A stretch of DNA of 35,906 nt, from NCBI GenBank assembly GCA_036497565.1, contig DASXJE010000219.1:1-35906 (forward strand). The letters are read 5' to 3'. The DNA is from Mycobacteriales bacterium (GTDB lineage: Bacteria; Actinomycetota; Actinomycetes; Mycobacteriales; QHCD01). The notes beneath the pieces were generated by a model. The model saw nothing but the letters and a program-made list of their open reading frames with translations, had not been told where the DNA came from and ran no database searches. Position 1 is the first letter of the stretch; the number at the start of each line of letters is the position of its first letter. The position numbers were made by a program, and so were the translations under genes. Shown here in pieces: positions 15,745 through 23,534 of the stretch.

Positions 15745-16606
15745 AGACGCCGGCGGCGGTGACGATGAAGTCGGTGATGAAGCCCGCCAGCAGGCCGATC
15801 AGTATGCCCCAGGCGAGTAGATCGCGGCGACTGGACTTCGACCCGACACCGATCAGCTGGATCACGACGTAGAGGATCGAGCCGGCGGCCAGGGTCAGGA
15901 AGATGACGCTGACCGGCTCAGAGGTGACGGAGTGCCCGATCAAGGTGCCGAGGAAGGTGGGGCCACCGCCGATCAGGCCCAGCATCAGCAGGAACGGCCA
16001 GCTCGGTCGGTCGGCCTCAATGTCGGCGGTCAGGGGCGCGGTGATGCCGAACCCTTCGGTTGCGTTGTGCAGACCGAACCCGATCACCAGCAGCACCGCG
16101 AGGCTGATGTCGCCGCTGCCGGCCGATCCGCCGATCGCCAACCCTTCGGCGAAGTTGTGCAGGCCGATCCCCACGGCGATCAGCAGAGCGAGCCGGCGGG
16201 CGGGCGCCCAGGTCGCGATCCCGGACCGATGGTCGACGTCGAGCTCCCCCGCCGTCATCGCGCCAGGCCCCGCCCGGCGCGGCGTGGCCGCCCGCTTGCC
16301 GAGCGACCGCTCGTAGTAGACCAGCGACATCAGCCCGACGATCAGCCCGGCGCCGAAGAGGATGCCGTAGCCGAACACCGGCCCGATCCCGCCGCTGTGA
16401 TCGTGCAGGTGGGTCAGCGCGGTGTCGATCGGCTCGTACGCCGCCGACAGCACGTCCCAGACGAGGAACAGCAGTACTCCGACAGCGATCGCGTTGAGCA
16501 TCAGACGCAGGTTGGGTGCGGGTCGGCGCAGCCGTCCCACCGGGAGGCCGAGCACGATCGTGACTCCGGCGATGAAGCCGAGCAGCAGGGTCTGTCCGAG
16601 GCCCAT
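15743..16606 (-). CDS. ZIP-family divalent metal transporter
   Basis: A 287-aa ZIP (ZupT/GufA-like) transporter that would bring Zn2+, Fe2+, Mn2+ or related cations into the cytoplasm. The two metal-binding helices are clear: GIGLHNFAEGLAIGG and GFGLHNATEGFGI, carrying the paired His and Glu residues of the binuclear site. About eight hydrophobic segments are present, with a His-containing loop (HLHDHSGG) near residue 70. ATG at 16606 has GGAGG about 11 bases upstream. An IdeR/DtxR-like box lies 52 bp upstream of the start, which suggests metal-dependent repression and favours iron or manganese as substrate (inference). Confidence 0.92.
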   Translation of the reverse strand: MGLGQTLLLGFIAGVTIVLGLPVGRLRRPAPNLRLMLNAIAVGVLLFLVWDVLSAAYEPIDTALTHLHDHSGGIGPVFGYGILFGAGLIVGLMSLVYYERSLGKRAATPRRAGPGAMTAGELDVDHRSGIATWAPARRLALLIAVGIGLHNFAEGLAIGGSAGSGDISLAVLLVIGFGLHNATEGFGITAPLTADIEADRPSWPFLLMLGLIGGGPTFLGTLIGHSVTSEPVSVIFLTLAAGSILYVVIQLIGVGSKSSRRDLLAWGILIGLLAGFITDFIVTAAGV

Positions 16607-16657
16607 GGCGAGTTACTCCTCCGGGGTGCGGTGCCAACGGCGCGAACCGTACCAGCA

Positions 16658-16676
16658 TTAGGTTAGGCAACCCTAA
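16658..16676. promoter_or_regulatory. IdeR/DtxR-type iron box
   Basis: TTAGGTTAGGCAACCCTAA matches 17 of 19 positions of the IdeR/DtxR operator consensus TTAGGTTAGGCTAACCTAA. It lies between the divergent ZIP gene (52 bp away) and the LysE-type gene (46 bp away). It most likely represses the ZIP transporter when iron, or manganese, is plentiful; an effect on the exporter promoter is possible. Confidence 0.75.
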
Positions 16677-16710
16677 CCCGCGGGGTCGCACGACGGAAGA
16701 CCTCACGGGT

Positions 16711-16716
16711 TACCGT
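16711..16716 (+). promoter_or_regulatory. Putative -10 box of a leaderless LysE-type gene
   Basis: TACCGT (TANNNT) ends six nucleotides before the ATG at 16723 and there is no Shine-Dalgarno, so transcription could start at the A of the start codon. No clear -35 box is seen. Confidence 0.4.
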
Positions 16717-16722
16717 TGCACG

Positions 16723-17361
16723 ATGATCGCGCCGGACCGCCTCGCCGTCTTCGCGCTGACCGCGTTCGTGCTCATCGTCATCCCCGGACCCAGCGTCCTT
16801 TTCGTCGTCAGCCGCGCGCTCTCCTACGGTCGCCGCGCCGCGCTGCGGACGGTGGTCGGCAACGCATTGGGCGAAGGCGTGATCGTGGTCGCCGTTGCGG
16901 TCGGTGTCGGTGCGCTGGTCGAAGAGTCCGTCCTGGTGTTCACCATCATGAAGCTGGTCGGCGCCGCCTATCTGATCCTGCTCGGGATCAAGGCGATCCG
17001 GGACCGTCGCTCGCTGGTCACGCTCCTCGAGCCCGCCGTCGCACCACGCACCGACCGGCGGACACTCCTCGACGGCGTCGTGGTGGGGCTCACCAACCCG
17101 AAGTCGCTCATCTTCTTCGCCGCGATCCTTCCGCAGTTCGCCAACCGATCCGCCGGCCACGTTCCGCTGCAGCTGATCGTCCTCGGCGTGATCTTCATCT
17201 TGATCGCGTTGGTCTCCGACACCGCGTGGGGCATCGCGGCGGGCGGCCTGCGCACCTGGTTCGCCCGCTCGCCCCGACGGCTCGAACGGATCGGAGGTGC
17301 GGGCGGCCTGGTGATGATCGGCCTCGGCACCCGACTCGCCCTGACCGGTCGACACGACTGA
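16723..17361 (+). CDS. LysE/RhtB-family amino-acid exporter
   Basis: A 212-aa membrane protein with about six hydrophobic helices. The N-terminus FVLIVIPGPSVLFVVSRAL and the ALRTVVGNALGEG segment are the LysE/RhtB signature, as is GLTNPKSLIFFAAILPQF in the middle. Members export lysine, threonine, homoserine, leucine or related compounds; the substrate cannot be predicted here. ATG at 16723 has no ribosome binding site, but a TANNNT box six bases upstream suggests a leaderless mRNA. It diverges from the ZIP gene. Confidence 0.9.
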   Translation: MIAPDRLAVFALTAFVLIVIPGPSVLFVVSRALSYGRRAALRTVVGNALGEGVIVVAVAVGVGALVEESVLVFTIMKLVGAAYLILLGIKAIRDRRSLVTLLEPAVAPRTDRRTLLDGVVVGLTNPKSLIFFAAILPQFANRSAGHVPLQLIVLGVIFILIALVSDTAWGIAAGGLRTWFARSPRRLERIGGAGGLVMIGLGTRLALTGRHD

Positions 17362-17410
17362 CCCGAGCACCGAAGCGATGAATTCCTCAACCGCCGGGGG
17401 TCATAGGCGC

Positions 17411-18052
17411 ATGAACACACTCACCTGCCACATCTCGGTCTCGCTCGACGGCTTCGTCGCCGGGGCAAACCAGACCGCCAAGGATCCGCTCGGACAAGGC
17501 GGCGAGCGCCTTCACGAGTGGGCGTTCAACACCGACAGCTGGCGCCGGCGCCACGGGCTGGAGGAAGGCGAGCGGACCACCAGCTCCGATGTCATCGACG
17601 AGGTCTCCACCGGTGTCGGCGCGGTCATCATGGGCCGCAAGATGTTCGCCGGGGCCGGTCCGTGGGACGAGTCGTGGCGGGGCTGGTGGGGCGAGGACCC
17701 GCCGTTCCATGTCCCGGTCTTCGTCCTCACCCACAACAAGCGTGAGCCGCTGCCGATGCAGGGCGGCACGACCTTCAACTTCGTCACCGACGGGATCGAG
17801 TCCGCGCTCGAGCAGGCCCGCAGTGCCGCGGGCGGGAAGAACATCCTGGTGGCCGGCGGAGCGAGCGCCGTACAGCAGTACCTCGCGGCGGGGTTGCTGG
17901 ACGAGCTCTATCTACACATCGCCCCGGTCGTTCTCGGAGCCGGGGAGCGGCTACTCGACAATGTCGGCGACCCCACCCTCGAGCCCGTGAAGGTGGTCGC
18001 CTCGCCCGGCGTCACCCACATCAAGTACCGCGTGGACCACGACTCGGCTTGA
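17411..18052 (+). CDS. DHFR/RibD C-terminal-like reductase
   Basis: A 213-aa protein of the dihydrofolate-reductase-like/RibD C-terminal family. It has CHISVSLDGFVAG at the start, GAVIMGRKMFAGAGPWDE in the middle and GGKNILVAGGASAVQQYLAAGLLDELYLHIAPVVLGAGERLL near the end, the usual NADPH-binding fold. These proteins are widespread in actinobacteria and mostly uncharacterised; neither a true DHFR nor a riboflavin pathway enzyme is implied by the neighbours. ATG at 17411 starts the conserved block; the frame is open 11 codons upstream but without better signals. Confidence 0.88.
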   Translation: MNTLTCHISVSLDGFVAGANQTAKDPLGQGGERLHEWAFNTDSWRRRHGLEEGERTTSSDVIDEVSTGVGAVIMGRKMFAGAGPWDESWRGWWGEDPPFHVPVFVLTHNKREPLPMQGGTTFNFVTDGIESALEQARSAAGGKNILVAGGASAVQQYLAAGLLDELYLHIAPVVLGAGERLLDNVGDPTLEPVKVVASPGVTHIKYRVDHDSA

Positions 18053-18064
18053 ACGCCACGTTCA
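18050..18064. terminator. Palindrome spanning two convergent stop codons
   Basis: TGAACG-CCA-CGTTCA is a perfect 6-bp stem with a 3-nt loop. Its outer three pairs are the TGA stops of the convergent reductase (18050-18052) and dehydrogenase (18062-18064) genes. It is short, so its strength as a terminator is doubtful. Confidence 0.4.
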
Positions 18065-19111
18065 CGCGGACTGGGGTAGCTGGACCGGCTGGCCCTCGGT
18101 CGCGGACGCGTAGGCGGCGAGCACGATTTGTAGCGTGCGCCGGCCGACCGCACCGTCGGGCCGGGCCGGGCGCCCCTCACGGATCGAGGACAGGAACTCC
18201 TCCATCATCAGGGCGTCGAGGTTGGTGCCGTAGCTCCGCCAGACCGCTCCCCCGCTGCGGTCGTCGAATCCGTCGACGGCCTGCCCGAACGCGTCGAAGG
18301 ACGCCGATCCGCCGGCTCCCTCCACGGTGAGCGTCAGACCTCCCCAGGTCGGAAAGGTCTCGGGGCGGTTCCAGCTGCAGTCGATGGTCGCCACCGTGCC
18401 GTCGTCGTAGGTGACCGTGACCAACCCGCCGGTCTCGACCTCCACCTCGGGGTGCACGATCCGGTTGGTCTGGGCGTAGACCTCCACCGCGCGGGCGTCG
18501 AGCAGGTCGTCGAGCAGATCCGCCAGGTGCACGGTGTGGTCCATCAACGAGCCGCCGCCGGCCAGCTCCGGGTCGGCGAACCAGCTGCGCGCGGCGATCG
18601 GGATCCGCCCGTTGTTGGTGCCCGACGCGGAGCGGATCGGGCCGAGCCCACCACCGTGCAGCCGCGCCCGCATGGCCCGGAACCCCGGGTGGAAGCGCAC
18701 CGGGTACGCCGTCATCAGCGTGACGCCGGAGCGCGTGCATGCGGAGATCATGGCGTCGGCGTCGTCCAGCGTCGTCGCGAGCGGCTTCTCGCACAGCACA
18801 TGAACTCCGGCCTCCGCGGCCCGCTCGGTGAGGCCGCGGTGCCGGGCGTTCTCGCTGCACACCACCACTGCGTCCGGCGCCCAGGCGAAGAGCTCGTCGT
18901 AGTCGTCGACATAGTCGACGTCCAGCTTCTCCGCCAACTCCCGACCGCGAACCTCACCGGGCGCTCCGAGCGCCGACTCCGGGTCGGCGGTCAACAGCGC
19001 CACGTCCGGACGCGACCGCAGCAGCGACGCATAGCCTGCGGCATGCACATGGGCGAAGGACAACAGGCCGACCTTCAGCGGTCGGTCGGCCGTCATCGGT
19101 GCCGGGGTCAC
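18062..19111 (-). CDS. Gfo/Idh/MocA-family oxidoreductase (first of two, atypical nucleotide-binding loop)
   Basis: A 349-aa NAD(P)-dependent dehydrogenase family protein. HVLCEKPLATTLDDADAMI carries the family's EKP motif with the catalytic Lys, and GGGSLMDHTVHLADLL holds the usual Asp/His catalytic region. The N-terminal strand reads KVGLLSFAHVHAAGYASLL instead of the normal GxGxxG, as in a subgroup of the family. The substrate is probably a sugar, inositol or derivative. GTG at 19111 overlaps the stop of the upstream dehydrogenase (GTGA) and has AAGGAG eight bases before it, so the pair is translationally coupled. The first ATG, five codons later, is an alternative start. Confidence 0.88.
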   Translation of the reverse strand: MTPAPMTADRPLKVGLLSFAHVHAAGYASLLRSRPDVALLTADPESALGAPGEVRGRELAEKLDVDYVDDYDELFAWAPDAVVVCSENARHRGLTERAAEAGVHVLCEKPLATTLDDADAMISACTRSGVTLMTAYPVRFHPGFRAMRARLHGGGLGPIRSASGTNNGRIPIAARSWFADPELAGGGSLMDHTVHLADLLDDLLDARAVEVYAQTNRIVHPEVEVETGGLVTVTYDDGTVATIDCSWNRPETFPTWGGLTLTVEGAGGSASFDAFGQAVDGFDDRSGGAVWRSYGTNLDALMMEEFLSSIREGRPARPDGAVGRRTLQIVLAAYASATEGQPVQLPQSA

Positions 19112-20091
19112 TCGGTCATCTCCTTCGGGCTCACGGCTCGGCCGGTCCGGGCGGATTCCAGTCCGGCGAGCGCGATGTCGAGCGCGGCCAGTCCGTCTTC
19201 GGCTCCGACCCGGGTCGGCGGCCCGCCGTCGAGCGCCCCGGCGAATTCCCGCAGCTCGGTGAGGAACGGCGACTCGGTGTGCGCGTCGAGCGGCAGCAGC
19301 CCACCGCCCTGCGGGTCGGGCTCGGCCAGGTCCCACGTCACCGCCGGACGCCGGGTCGAGTCGTCTACGAGCAGGCCACTGGACCCGCTCAGCGAGAAGC
19401 TGGTGCGGAACACCGTCCGCGGATGACCCCAGGCGCCGGTGATGTGGGTGAGCGCACCACTCTCGTGCGTCAGGACGGCGTACGCCGTCGTCGGCTCGGG
19501 ATCGCCGCCGGTGATCCGGGCGAAGACCCGTTCGACGTCACCGGCGATCCACCGGGCGAAGTCGATGTCGTGGATCATCTGGTCGACGATGATCCCGCCG
19601 GACAGGCCGACGTCGTGGAACCAGCCCCGACTCGGGCCGGCACCCCGGCGGGAGAACCGCAGTACGGCGGGCGTGCCGATGCCTCCCTCGTCGACGGCCC
19701 GCTTGGCGGCGGCGTACGCCGGGTAGAACCGGACGACCTGGCCGGGATAGAGCGCCACGCCGGCCGAGCGGCAGGCCTCGATCATCGCCGCGGCCTTCGC
19801 GTGGGTGCGGGCGAGCGGCTTCTCGCAGATCACGTGCCGGCCGGCCCGGGCCGCGGCGATCACGATCTCGTCGTGGGTGAAGGTCGGCGTACATACGTCC
19901 ACCACATCAGCGGCGGCCAGCAACTCGTCGAGGCTCCGGCACACCGTCGCCTCGTGCCGCGCGGCCAGCGCCGGCGCCTGGCCGTCGGTCGAGTGGATCG
20001 CCAGTTTCGCGCCGAGCCGCCGCCAGGCGGCAAGGTGCGGCGACGCGATGCCGCCGGCGCCGACGACGCCGACCCGTAGCGGGGCCGTCAT
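19108..20091 (-). CDS. Gfo/Idh/MocA-family oxidoreductase (second of two)
   Basis: A 327-aa dehydrogenase with a canonical Rossmann start, MTAPLRVGVVGAGGIASPHL, then HVICEKPLARTHAKAAAMI and the GGIIVDQMIHDIDFARWI segment with catalytic Asp and His. These enzymes oxidise or reduce sugars, inositols and related polyols with NAD(P). It is the upstream gene of a coupled pair with the atypical homologue; the two may form successive steps or a hetero-oligomer. ATG at 20091 was chosen because the conserved fold starts there; an in-frame ATG at 20133 would add 14 residues of low conservation. No strong ribosome binding site supports either. Confidence 0.85.
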   Translation of the reverse strand: MTAPLRVGVVGAGGIASPHLAAWRRLGAKLAIHSTDGQAPALAARHEATVCRSLDELLAAADVVDVCTPTFTHDEIVIAAARAGRHVICEKPLARTHAKAAAMIEACRSAGVALYPGQVVRFYPAYAAAKRAVDEGGIGTPAVLRFSRRGAGPSRGWFHDVGLSGGIIVDQMIHDIDFARWIAGDVERVFARITGGDPEPTTAYAVLTHESGALTHITGAWGHPRTVFRTSFSLSGSSGLLVDDSTRRPAVTWDLAEPDPQGGGLLPLDAHTESPFLTELREFAGALDGGPPTRVGAEDGLAALDIALAGLESARTGRAVSPKEMTE

Positions 20092-20273
20092 CGGCGCCCG
20101 TCCTGTCTGTTGCCAGTGGTCATGGGAAGCCATCGTGGCAGAACCGGACGAGCGCGCCGCCGCCGGCAGCGATCAGTGAGAGTGCTGGTCCGCGCGCGTA
20201 TCGTCGAAGCCGGGTGACGGCCCAGGCGGCCCGTCACCACCGTGGTCATCGTTCGGGCGGGTCAGGAGGTCTT

Positions 20274-21203
20274 GTGGCGGACTGGGACGGTCACGGACTG
20301 CCCCCGGCGGCCGCTGCCCGGATGGAGCGGTTCGGCCGGTCCGGACTCCGCACCTCGCTGCTCCCCGTCGCCGGTGCGGCCGGCGTCGAGGCGGTCGGCC
20401 TCAGCCCGGTGGGCGAGGTCATGGGGTGCATGGTCGAGCAGATCGGCTGGCAGGGCTATCGGGGCTGCGGGTACGGCTACGGCTATCAGTACGGCGGCTA
20501 CGGCTACGGCGGGGGTTACTCGACGCCGACCGTGACCAGCGGGCAGGCCGGCAGCCAGTATTCGGGCTACAAGCCCTACGTCGACGCCCTCTACCGCGGT
20601 TACAACACGGCGCTGGAACGGATGGCGACCGAGGCGATCCAGGTGGGCGCCGACGGCATCGTCGGGGTGCGGCTGTCCGCGGAGCGCCTGGGGGGCGGCA
20701 ACCGCGAGTTCGTCGCGCTGGGCACCGCCGTCCGGGCCCGCGCGCCCGATCGGCCGGCCCGACCCTTCGTCACCGACCTGCCCGGCCAGGACGTCGCCAA
20801 GCTGATGACCGCCGGGTGGGTGCCCGTCACGATCGGCATCGGCATCTCGGTCGGCGTACGTCACGACGACTACCGCACCATGGCCCAGTCGTCCTGGGGT
20901 GCGGGCAACGTCGAGGTGACCGGCTACACCGAGTTGGTCACCCACGTCCGGGCCGACGCCCGGCACCTCTTCGAGGGCGCGGTGCGCGCGGCCGGTGCCG
21001 ACGGCGCGATCGTGTCCCGGATGACCATGCACGTGTGGTCGATCGAGCCCGGCGAGGGGCACCGTGACCACGTCTGCGAATCGATGGTGTTCGGCACCAC
21101 GGTGGCGCGTTTCCACCGCGAGGAGGCGGCGCCGACCTCGGCGTTGACCATCCTCCCGCTGCGACCGCGGACCCAACCATCCGGCAGAACGGAGCGCAAG
21201 TGA
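20274..21203 (+). CDS. YbjQ-like (heavy-metal-binding domain) protein with Gly/Tyr-rich loop
   Basis: A 309-aa cytoplasmic protein with two YbjQ/UPF0145-like units. The first ends with ALERMATEAIQVGADGIVGVRL (about residues 113-134), the second with HLFEGAVRAAGADGAIVSRM. Residues 61-82 of the first unit are a run made almost only of Gly and Tyr. The family is called heavy-metal-binding by annotation; YbjQ-like proteins form pentameric rings, and a function is not established. GTG at 20274 has AGGAGG four bases upstream. An alternative GTG at 20214 sits nine bases after a TATCGT box and could be a leaderless start, adding 20 residues. The stop overlaps the next gene's start. Confidence 0.75.
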   Translation: MADWDGHGLPPAAAARMERFGRSGLRTSLLPVAGAAGVEAVGLSPVGEVMGCMVEQIGWQGYRGCGYGYGYQYGGYGYGGGYSTPTVTSGQAGSQYSGYKPYVDALYRGYNTALERMATEAIQVGADGIVGVRLSAERLGGGNREFVALGTAVRARAPDRPARPFVTDLPGQDVAKLMTAGWVPVTIGIGISVGVRHDDYRTMAQSSWGAGNVEVTGYTELVTHVRADARHLFEGAVRAAGADGAIVSRMTMHVWSIEPGEGHRDHVCESMVFGTTVARFHREEAAPTSALTILPLRPRTQPSGRTERK

Positions 21204-22021
21204 CCGAGATCCCGACCGAACAGGGTGGCGTCCCGACCGATGCCATGCGCCGCCTGGCCGAGATGCGACCGGGCCAGGCCACGAGCCTGTTCACCTCGGA
21301 CCTGAGCGTCAACGAGTTCCTGCTCGTCCGCGAAGCCGGCTTCCGACCGCTCGGCCTGGTGCTGGGCACCAGCATCTACCACGTCGGTTTCCAGATGGGC
21401 CGATGGAGCAAGAACCAGGAGCTCGACACCCTCTCCAGCGCCATGTACCACGCCCGTGAGCTGGCCATGACCCGCATGGAGTCCGAAGCGGATGTGCTCG
21501 GCGCCGACGGAATCGTCGGGGTCCGGCTCGACATCGAATTCAAGGAGTTCGGCAGCGATCTCGCCGAGTTCATCGCGGTCGGCACCGCGGTCAAGGCCGA
21601 CGACGGCGACAACTGGCGCAACAACACCGGGAAGCCCTTCACCTCCGACCTGACCGGCCAGGACTTCTGGACCCTCGTGCAGGCCGGTTACGCGCCGCTC
21701 GGCATGGTCATGGGCTCGTGCGTCTACCACATCGCCCACCAGCGGTTCTGGCAGACGATGGGCAACATCGGGCAGAACGTCGAGATCCCGCAATTCACCG
21801 AGGCGCTGTACGACGCCCGGGAGCTGGCGATGAGCCGCATGCAGGCCGAGGCCGAGCAGCTGCAGGCCGAGGGCATCGTCGGCGTACAGCTGCTCTCGCT
21901 GCCGCACCGGTGGGGCGGGCATACGACGGAGTTCTTCGCGATCGGCACGGCGGTACGCCCGCTGCGCGCCGACCACACCATCACGACGCCGCAGTTGGTC
22001 CTCCCGCTGACCGACAGCTGA
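21200..22021 (+). CDS. Second YbjQ-like protein, coupled to the first
   Basis: A 273-aa paralogue with two similar units. Each has a FTSDL(S/T) start, an LG(L/M)V(L/M)G(T/S)xxYH strand, an ALYDARELAMSRMQAEAEQL-type helix, then a (A/D)GIVGV(R/Q)L strand and an (F)(I/F)AVGTAV end. The internal symmetry suggests duplication of one YbjQ-like domain. There is no Gly/Tyr insertion here. The GTG start overlaps the preceding stop (GTGA), so both proteins are likely made together and may form mixed assemblies. Function is unknown. Confidence 0.75.
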   Translation: MTEIPTEQGGVPTDAMRRLAEMRPGQATSLFTSDLSVNEFLLVREAGFRPLGLVLGTSIYHVGFQMGRWSKNQELDTLSSAMYHARELAMTRMESEADVLGADGIVGVRLDIEFKEFGSDLAEFIAVGTAVKADDGDNWRNNTGKPFTSDLTGQDFWTLVQAGYAPLGMVMGSCVYHIAHQRFWQTMGNIGQNVEIPQFTEALYDARELAMSRMQAEAEQLQAEGIVGVQLLSLPHRWGGHTTEFFAIGTAVRPLRADHTITTPQLVLPLTDS

Positions 22022-22341
22022 GAGTTGTAGGGCCGGCGATCCGGGAGGGGTCGACACCGCCTGCCGCATCGCTGTACGACGTGGCGACACGTCGGACGAC
22101 CCGTAGCCGACGACTGAACGAACGCCACCCCGCGAAGGGGTCGACATCGTGCGTCCTACTCGCAGATTTGCGCCGAAGATGCGAGTACGGCGCACGATGT
22201 CGCCTAGGCCGGCACGTCGGCGGCGGACGTATGACCCCACATCGGTCCGGCCAGGCCCTCGTGATCACGGCGCTGCGCGCCGCGAGAGGATCTGGACGGC
22301 GACACCTGGATCCGACACGAGGGACCCGAGGAGCAGCAGAC
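22022..22341. other. 320-bp intergenic region without a convincing gene
   Basis: No frame here has good coding signs. It holds the 61-bp dyad at 22142-22202 and two copies of GGGGTCGACA (near 22046 and 22137). The last part holds the ribosome binding site of the PPOX gene. Confidence 0.6.
22142..22202. repeat. 61-bp imperfect palindrome
   Basis: Outer arms CGACATCGTGCG (22142-22153) and 22191-22202 pair perfectly over 12 bp. After a 3-nt internal loop on each side, inner arms TACTCGCA (22157-22164) and TGCGAGTA (22180-22187) pair over 8 bp. The 15-nt loop is 22165-22179. As RNA it would be a long stable hairpin. It might terminate the YbjQ transcripts, or be a palindromic repeat or miniature element dispersed in the genome. 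Confidence 0.7.
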
Positions 22342-22746
22342 ATGGCAAAGCCGCCCGTCCCGACGAACATCGACGCCGTACTGGCCGAACCGAATCCCGC
22401 GATCATCGCAACGGTGCGCCCCGACGGCGCGGCCGTCACGGTCGCCACCTGGTACGTCTGGGACGACGGCCGGATCTTGGTCAACATGGACGCCGAGCGG
22501 CGCCGGCTGCACTACCTGCGGTCCGACCCGCGGGTCTCGCTGACCGTCCTGGACGGACCGAACTGGTACCGGCACGTGAGCCTGCAGGGCTCGGTGGTCT
22601 CGCTGGAGGACGACCCCGATCTGTCCGGCATCGACCGGGTTTCCCGGCACTACACCGGATCGGCCTACCCCAACCGGGACCGGAAGCGGGTCAGCGCCTG
22701 GATCGAGGTCGACGCGTGGAACGCATGGGGCTTCGACCCGTCCTGA
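22342..22746 (+). CDS. PPOX-class, probably F420-dependent, oxidoreductase
   Basis: A 134-aa split-barrel flavin/F420-binding protein of the pyridoxamine-phosphate-oxidase-like superfamily. The order of elements, PAIIATVRPDGAAVTVATWYVWDDGRILVNM followed by RRRLHYLRSDPRVSLTVLD, matches the small actinobacterial PPOX-class F420 enzymes (TIGR03618-like), which bind cofactor in a dimer. Reaction unknown. ATG at 22342 has GAGGAG eight bases upstream. The gene converges on the PIG-L gene with only four bases between the stops. Confidence 0.85.
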   Translation: MAKPPVPTNIDAVLAEPNPAIIATVRPDGAAVTVATWYVWDDGRILVNMDAERRRLHYLRSDPRVSLTVLDGPNWYRHVSLQGSVVSLEDDPDLSGIDRVSRHYTGSAYPNRDRKRVSAWIEVDAWNAWGFDPS

Positions 22747-22750
22747 CCGC

Positions 22751-23482
22751 TCAGCGGCCGATCAGTTCGAACGACACAGCGGCTCGCCCGCCGAACCGGT
22801 CGGCGACGCCCGAGCTCGCGCGGGTGAGGAATTCCCGGGCGTAGGCCTCGGGTTGCTGACCGCTCAGTGCCTCGATGTAGCTGCGGTGCGCCGCGAGGGA
22901 CAGCACCGCGAGGTCGAGGGTGTCGGTCGTGTCGACGGCATGGGTGGGCTGCGGCGAGCCGGCCACCGCTACCCACCTCGTCCCGGCCCACGGTTCGAAG
23001 CCCTCGTCGGCGAGCTCAGGGAAGATCCAGCGGTTGCCGGCATCGGCGGAGGCGTCCAGCACGGTCCGTCCGACCGCACGGTGGTCGGGGGTGTTCCAGG
23101 AGCCCGGACCCCAGGTGTCGTGGTGGTTCAGAGTGACGATCAGCTCGGGCCGGTGCCGGCGGATCGACCGGGCGAGATCGCGCCGGAGGGCCAGCCCGGC
23201 CTCGATCCGGCCGTCGCCGTAGTCGAGGAACTCGACGGTGTCGACGCCGACCACCGCCGCGCTGGCCCGCTGCTCGCCCTCCCGGACCAACCGGGCCTCG
23301 TCGGGCGCCATCCCGTCGATCCCCGCCTCACCACGCGTGACCAAGAGATACGCGACGTCCCGCCCGGCCGCGGTCCAGGCCGCGACCGCACCGGCGGCGC
23401 CGTACTCGAGGTCGTCCGGGTGGGCGACCACGGCAAGGGCACGCCGCCAGTCCTCGGGCATCGGTTCCAGTTGGTCGCTCAT
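22751..23482 (-). CDS. PIG-L family (LmbE-like) deacetylase
   Basis: A 243-aa Zn-dependent N-acetylglucosaminyl deacetylase-like protein. It has the metal and catalytic motif [11 protein letters not shown] (His21, Asp23, Asp24) and the second motif NTPDHRAVG with His134. Actinobacterial relatives include MshB and Mca of mycothiol metabolism and antibiotic-modifying deacetylases; this one lacks features that would assign it to either. ATG at 23482 has GGAGGAG about five bases upstream. It diverges from the phosphotransferase gene over a 52-bp gap. Confidence 0.9.
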   Translation of the reverse strand: MSDQLEPMPEDWRRALAVVAHPDDLEYGAAGAVAAWTAAGRDVAYLLVTRGEAGIDGMAPDEARLVREGEQRASAAVVGVDTVEFLDYGDGRIEAGLALRRDLARSIRRHRPELIVTLNHHDTWGPGSWNTPDHRAVGRTVLDASADAGNRWIFPELADEGFEPWAGTRWVAVAGSPQPTHAVDTTDTLDLAVLSLAAHRSYIEALSGQQPEAYAREFLTRASSGVADRFGGRAAVSFELIGR

Positions 23483-23520
23483 CGCGCTCCTCCACCGTGA
23501 TGTCCACTCGGGATCTCCAC

Positions 23521-23526
23521 TACATT
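23521..23526 (+). promoter_or_regulatory. Putative -10 box of a leaderless phosphotransferase gene
   Basis: TACATT (TANNNT) ends eight bases before the GTG at 23535. No Shine-Dalgarno precedes the GTG. Confidence 0.45.
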
Positions 23527-23534
23527 GCTCGCTC

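Noticed and set aside
15424-15762. Plus-strand frame opposite the SRPBCC remnant
   Set aside because: Arg/Val-rich without a ribosome binding site; the minus strand has recognisable SRPBCC fragments.
16663-17370. Minus-strand frame opposite the LysE-type gene
   Set aside because: Highly charged, repetitive shadow composition (Glu, Asp, Gln, His), while the plus strand encodes a clear six-helix LysE protein.
20461-20520. Gly/Tyr-coding run taken as a tandem DNA repeat or CRISPR-like array
   Set aside because: The repeats are short, irregular and in frame with the YbjQ-like gene, so they reflect low-complexity protein sequence.
20924-22240. Minus-strand frame of about 440 codons opposite the YbjQ-like genes
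   Set aside because: Shadow frame without domain or start signals; the plus-strand frames have internal symmetry, a ribosome binding site and GTGA coupling.
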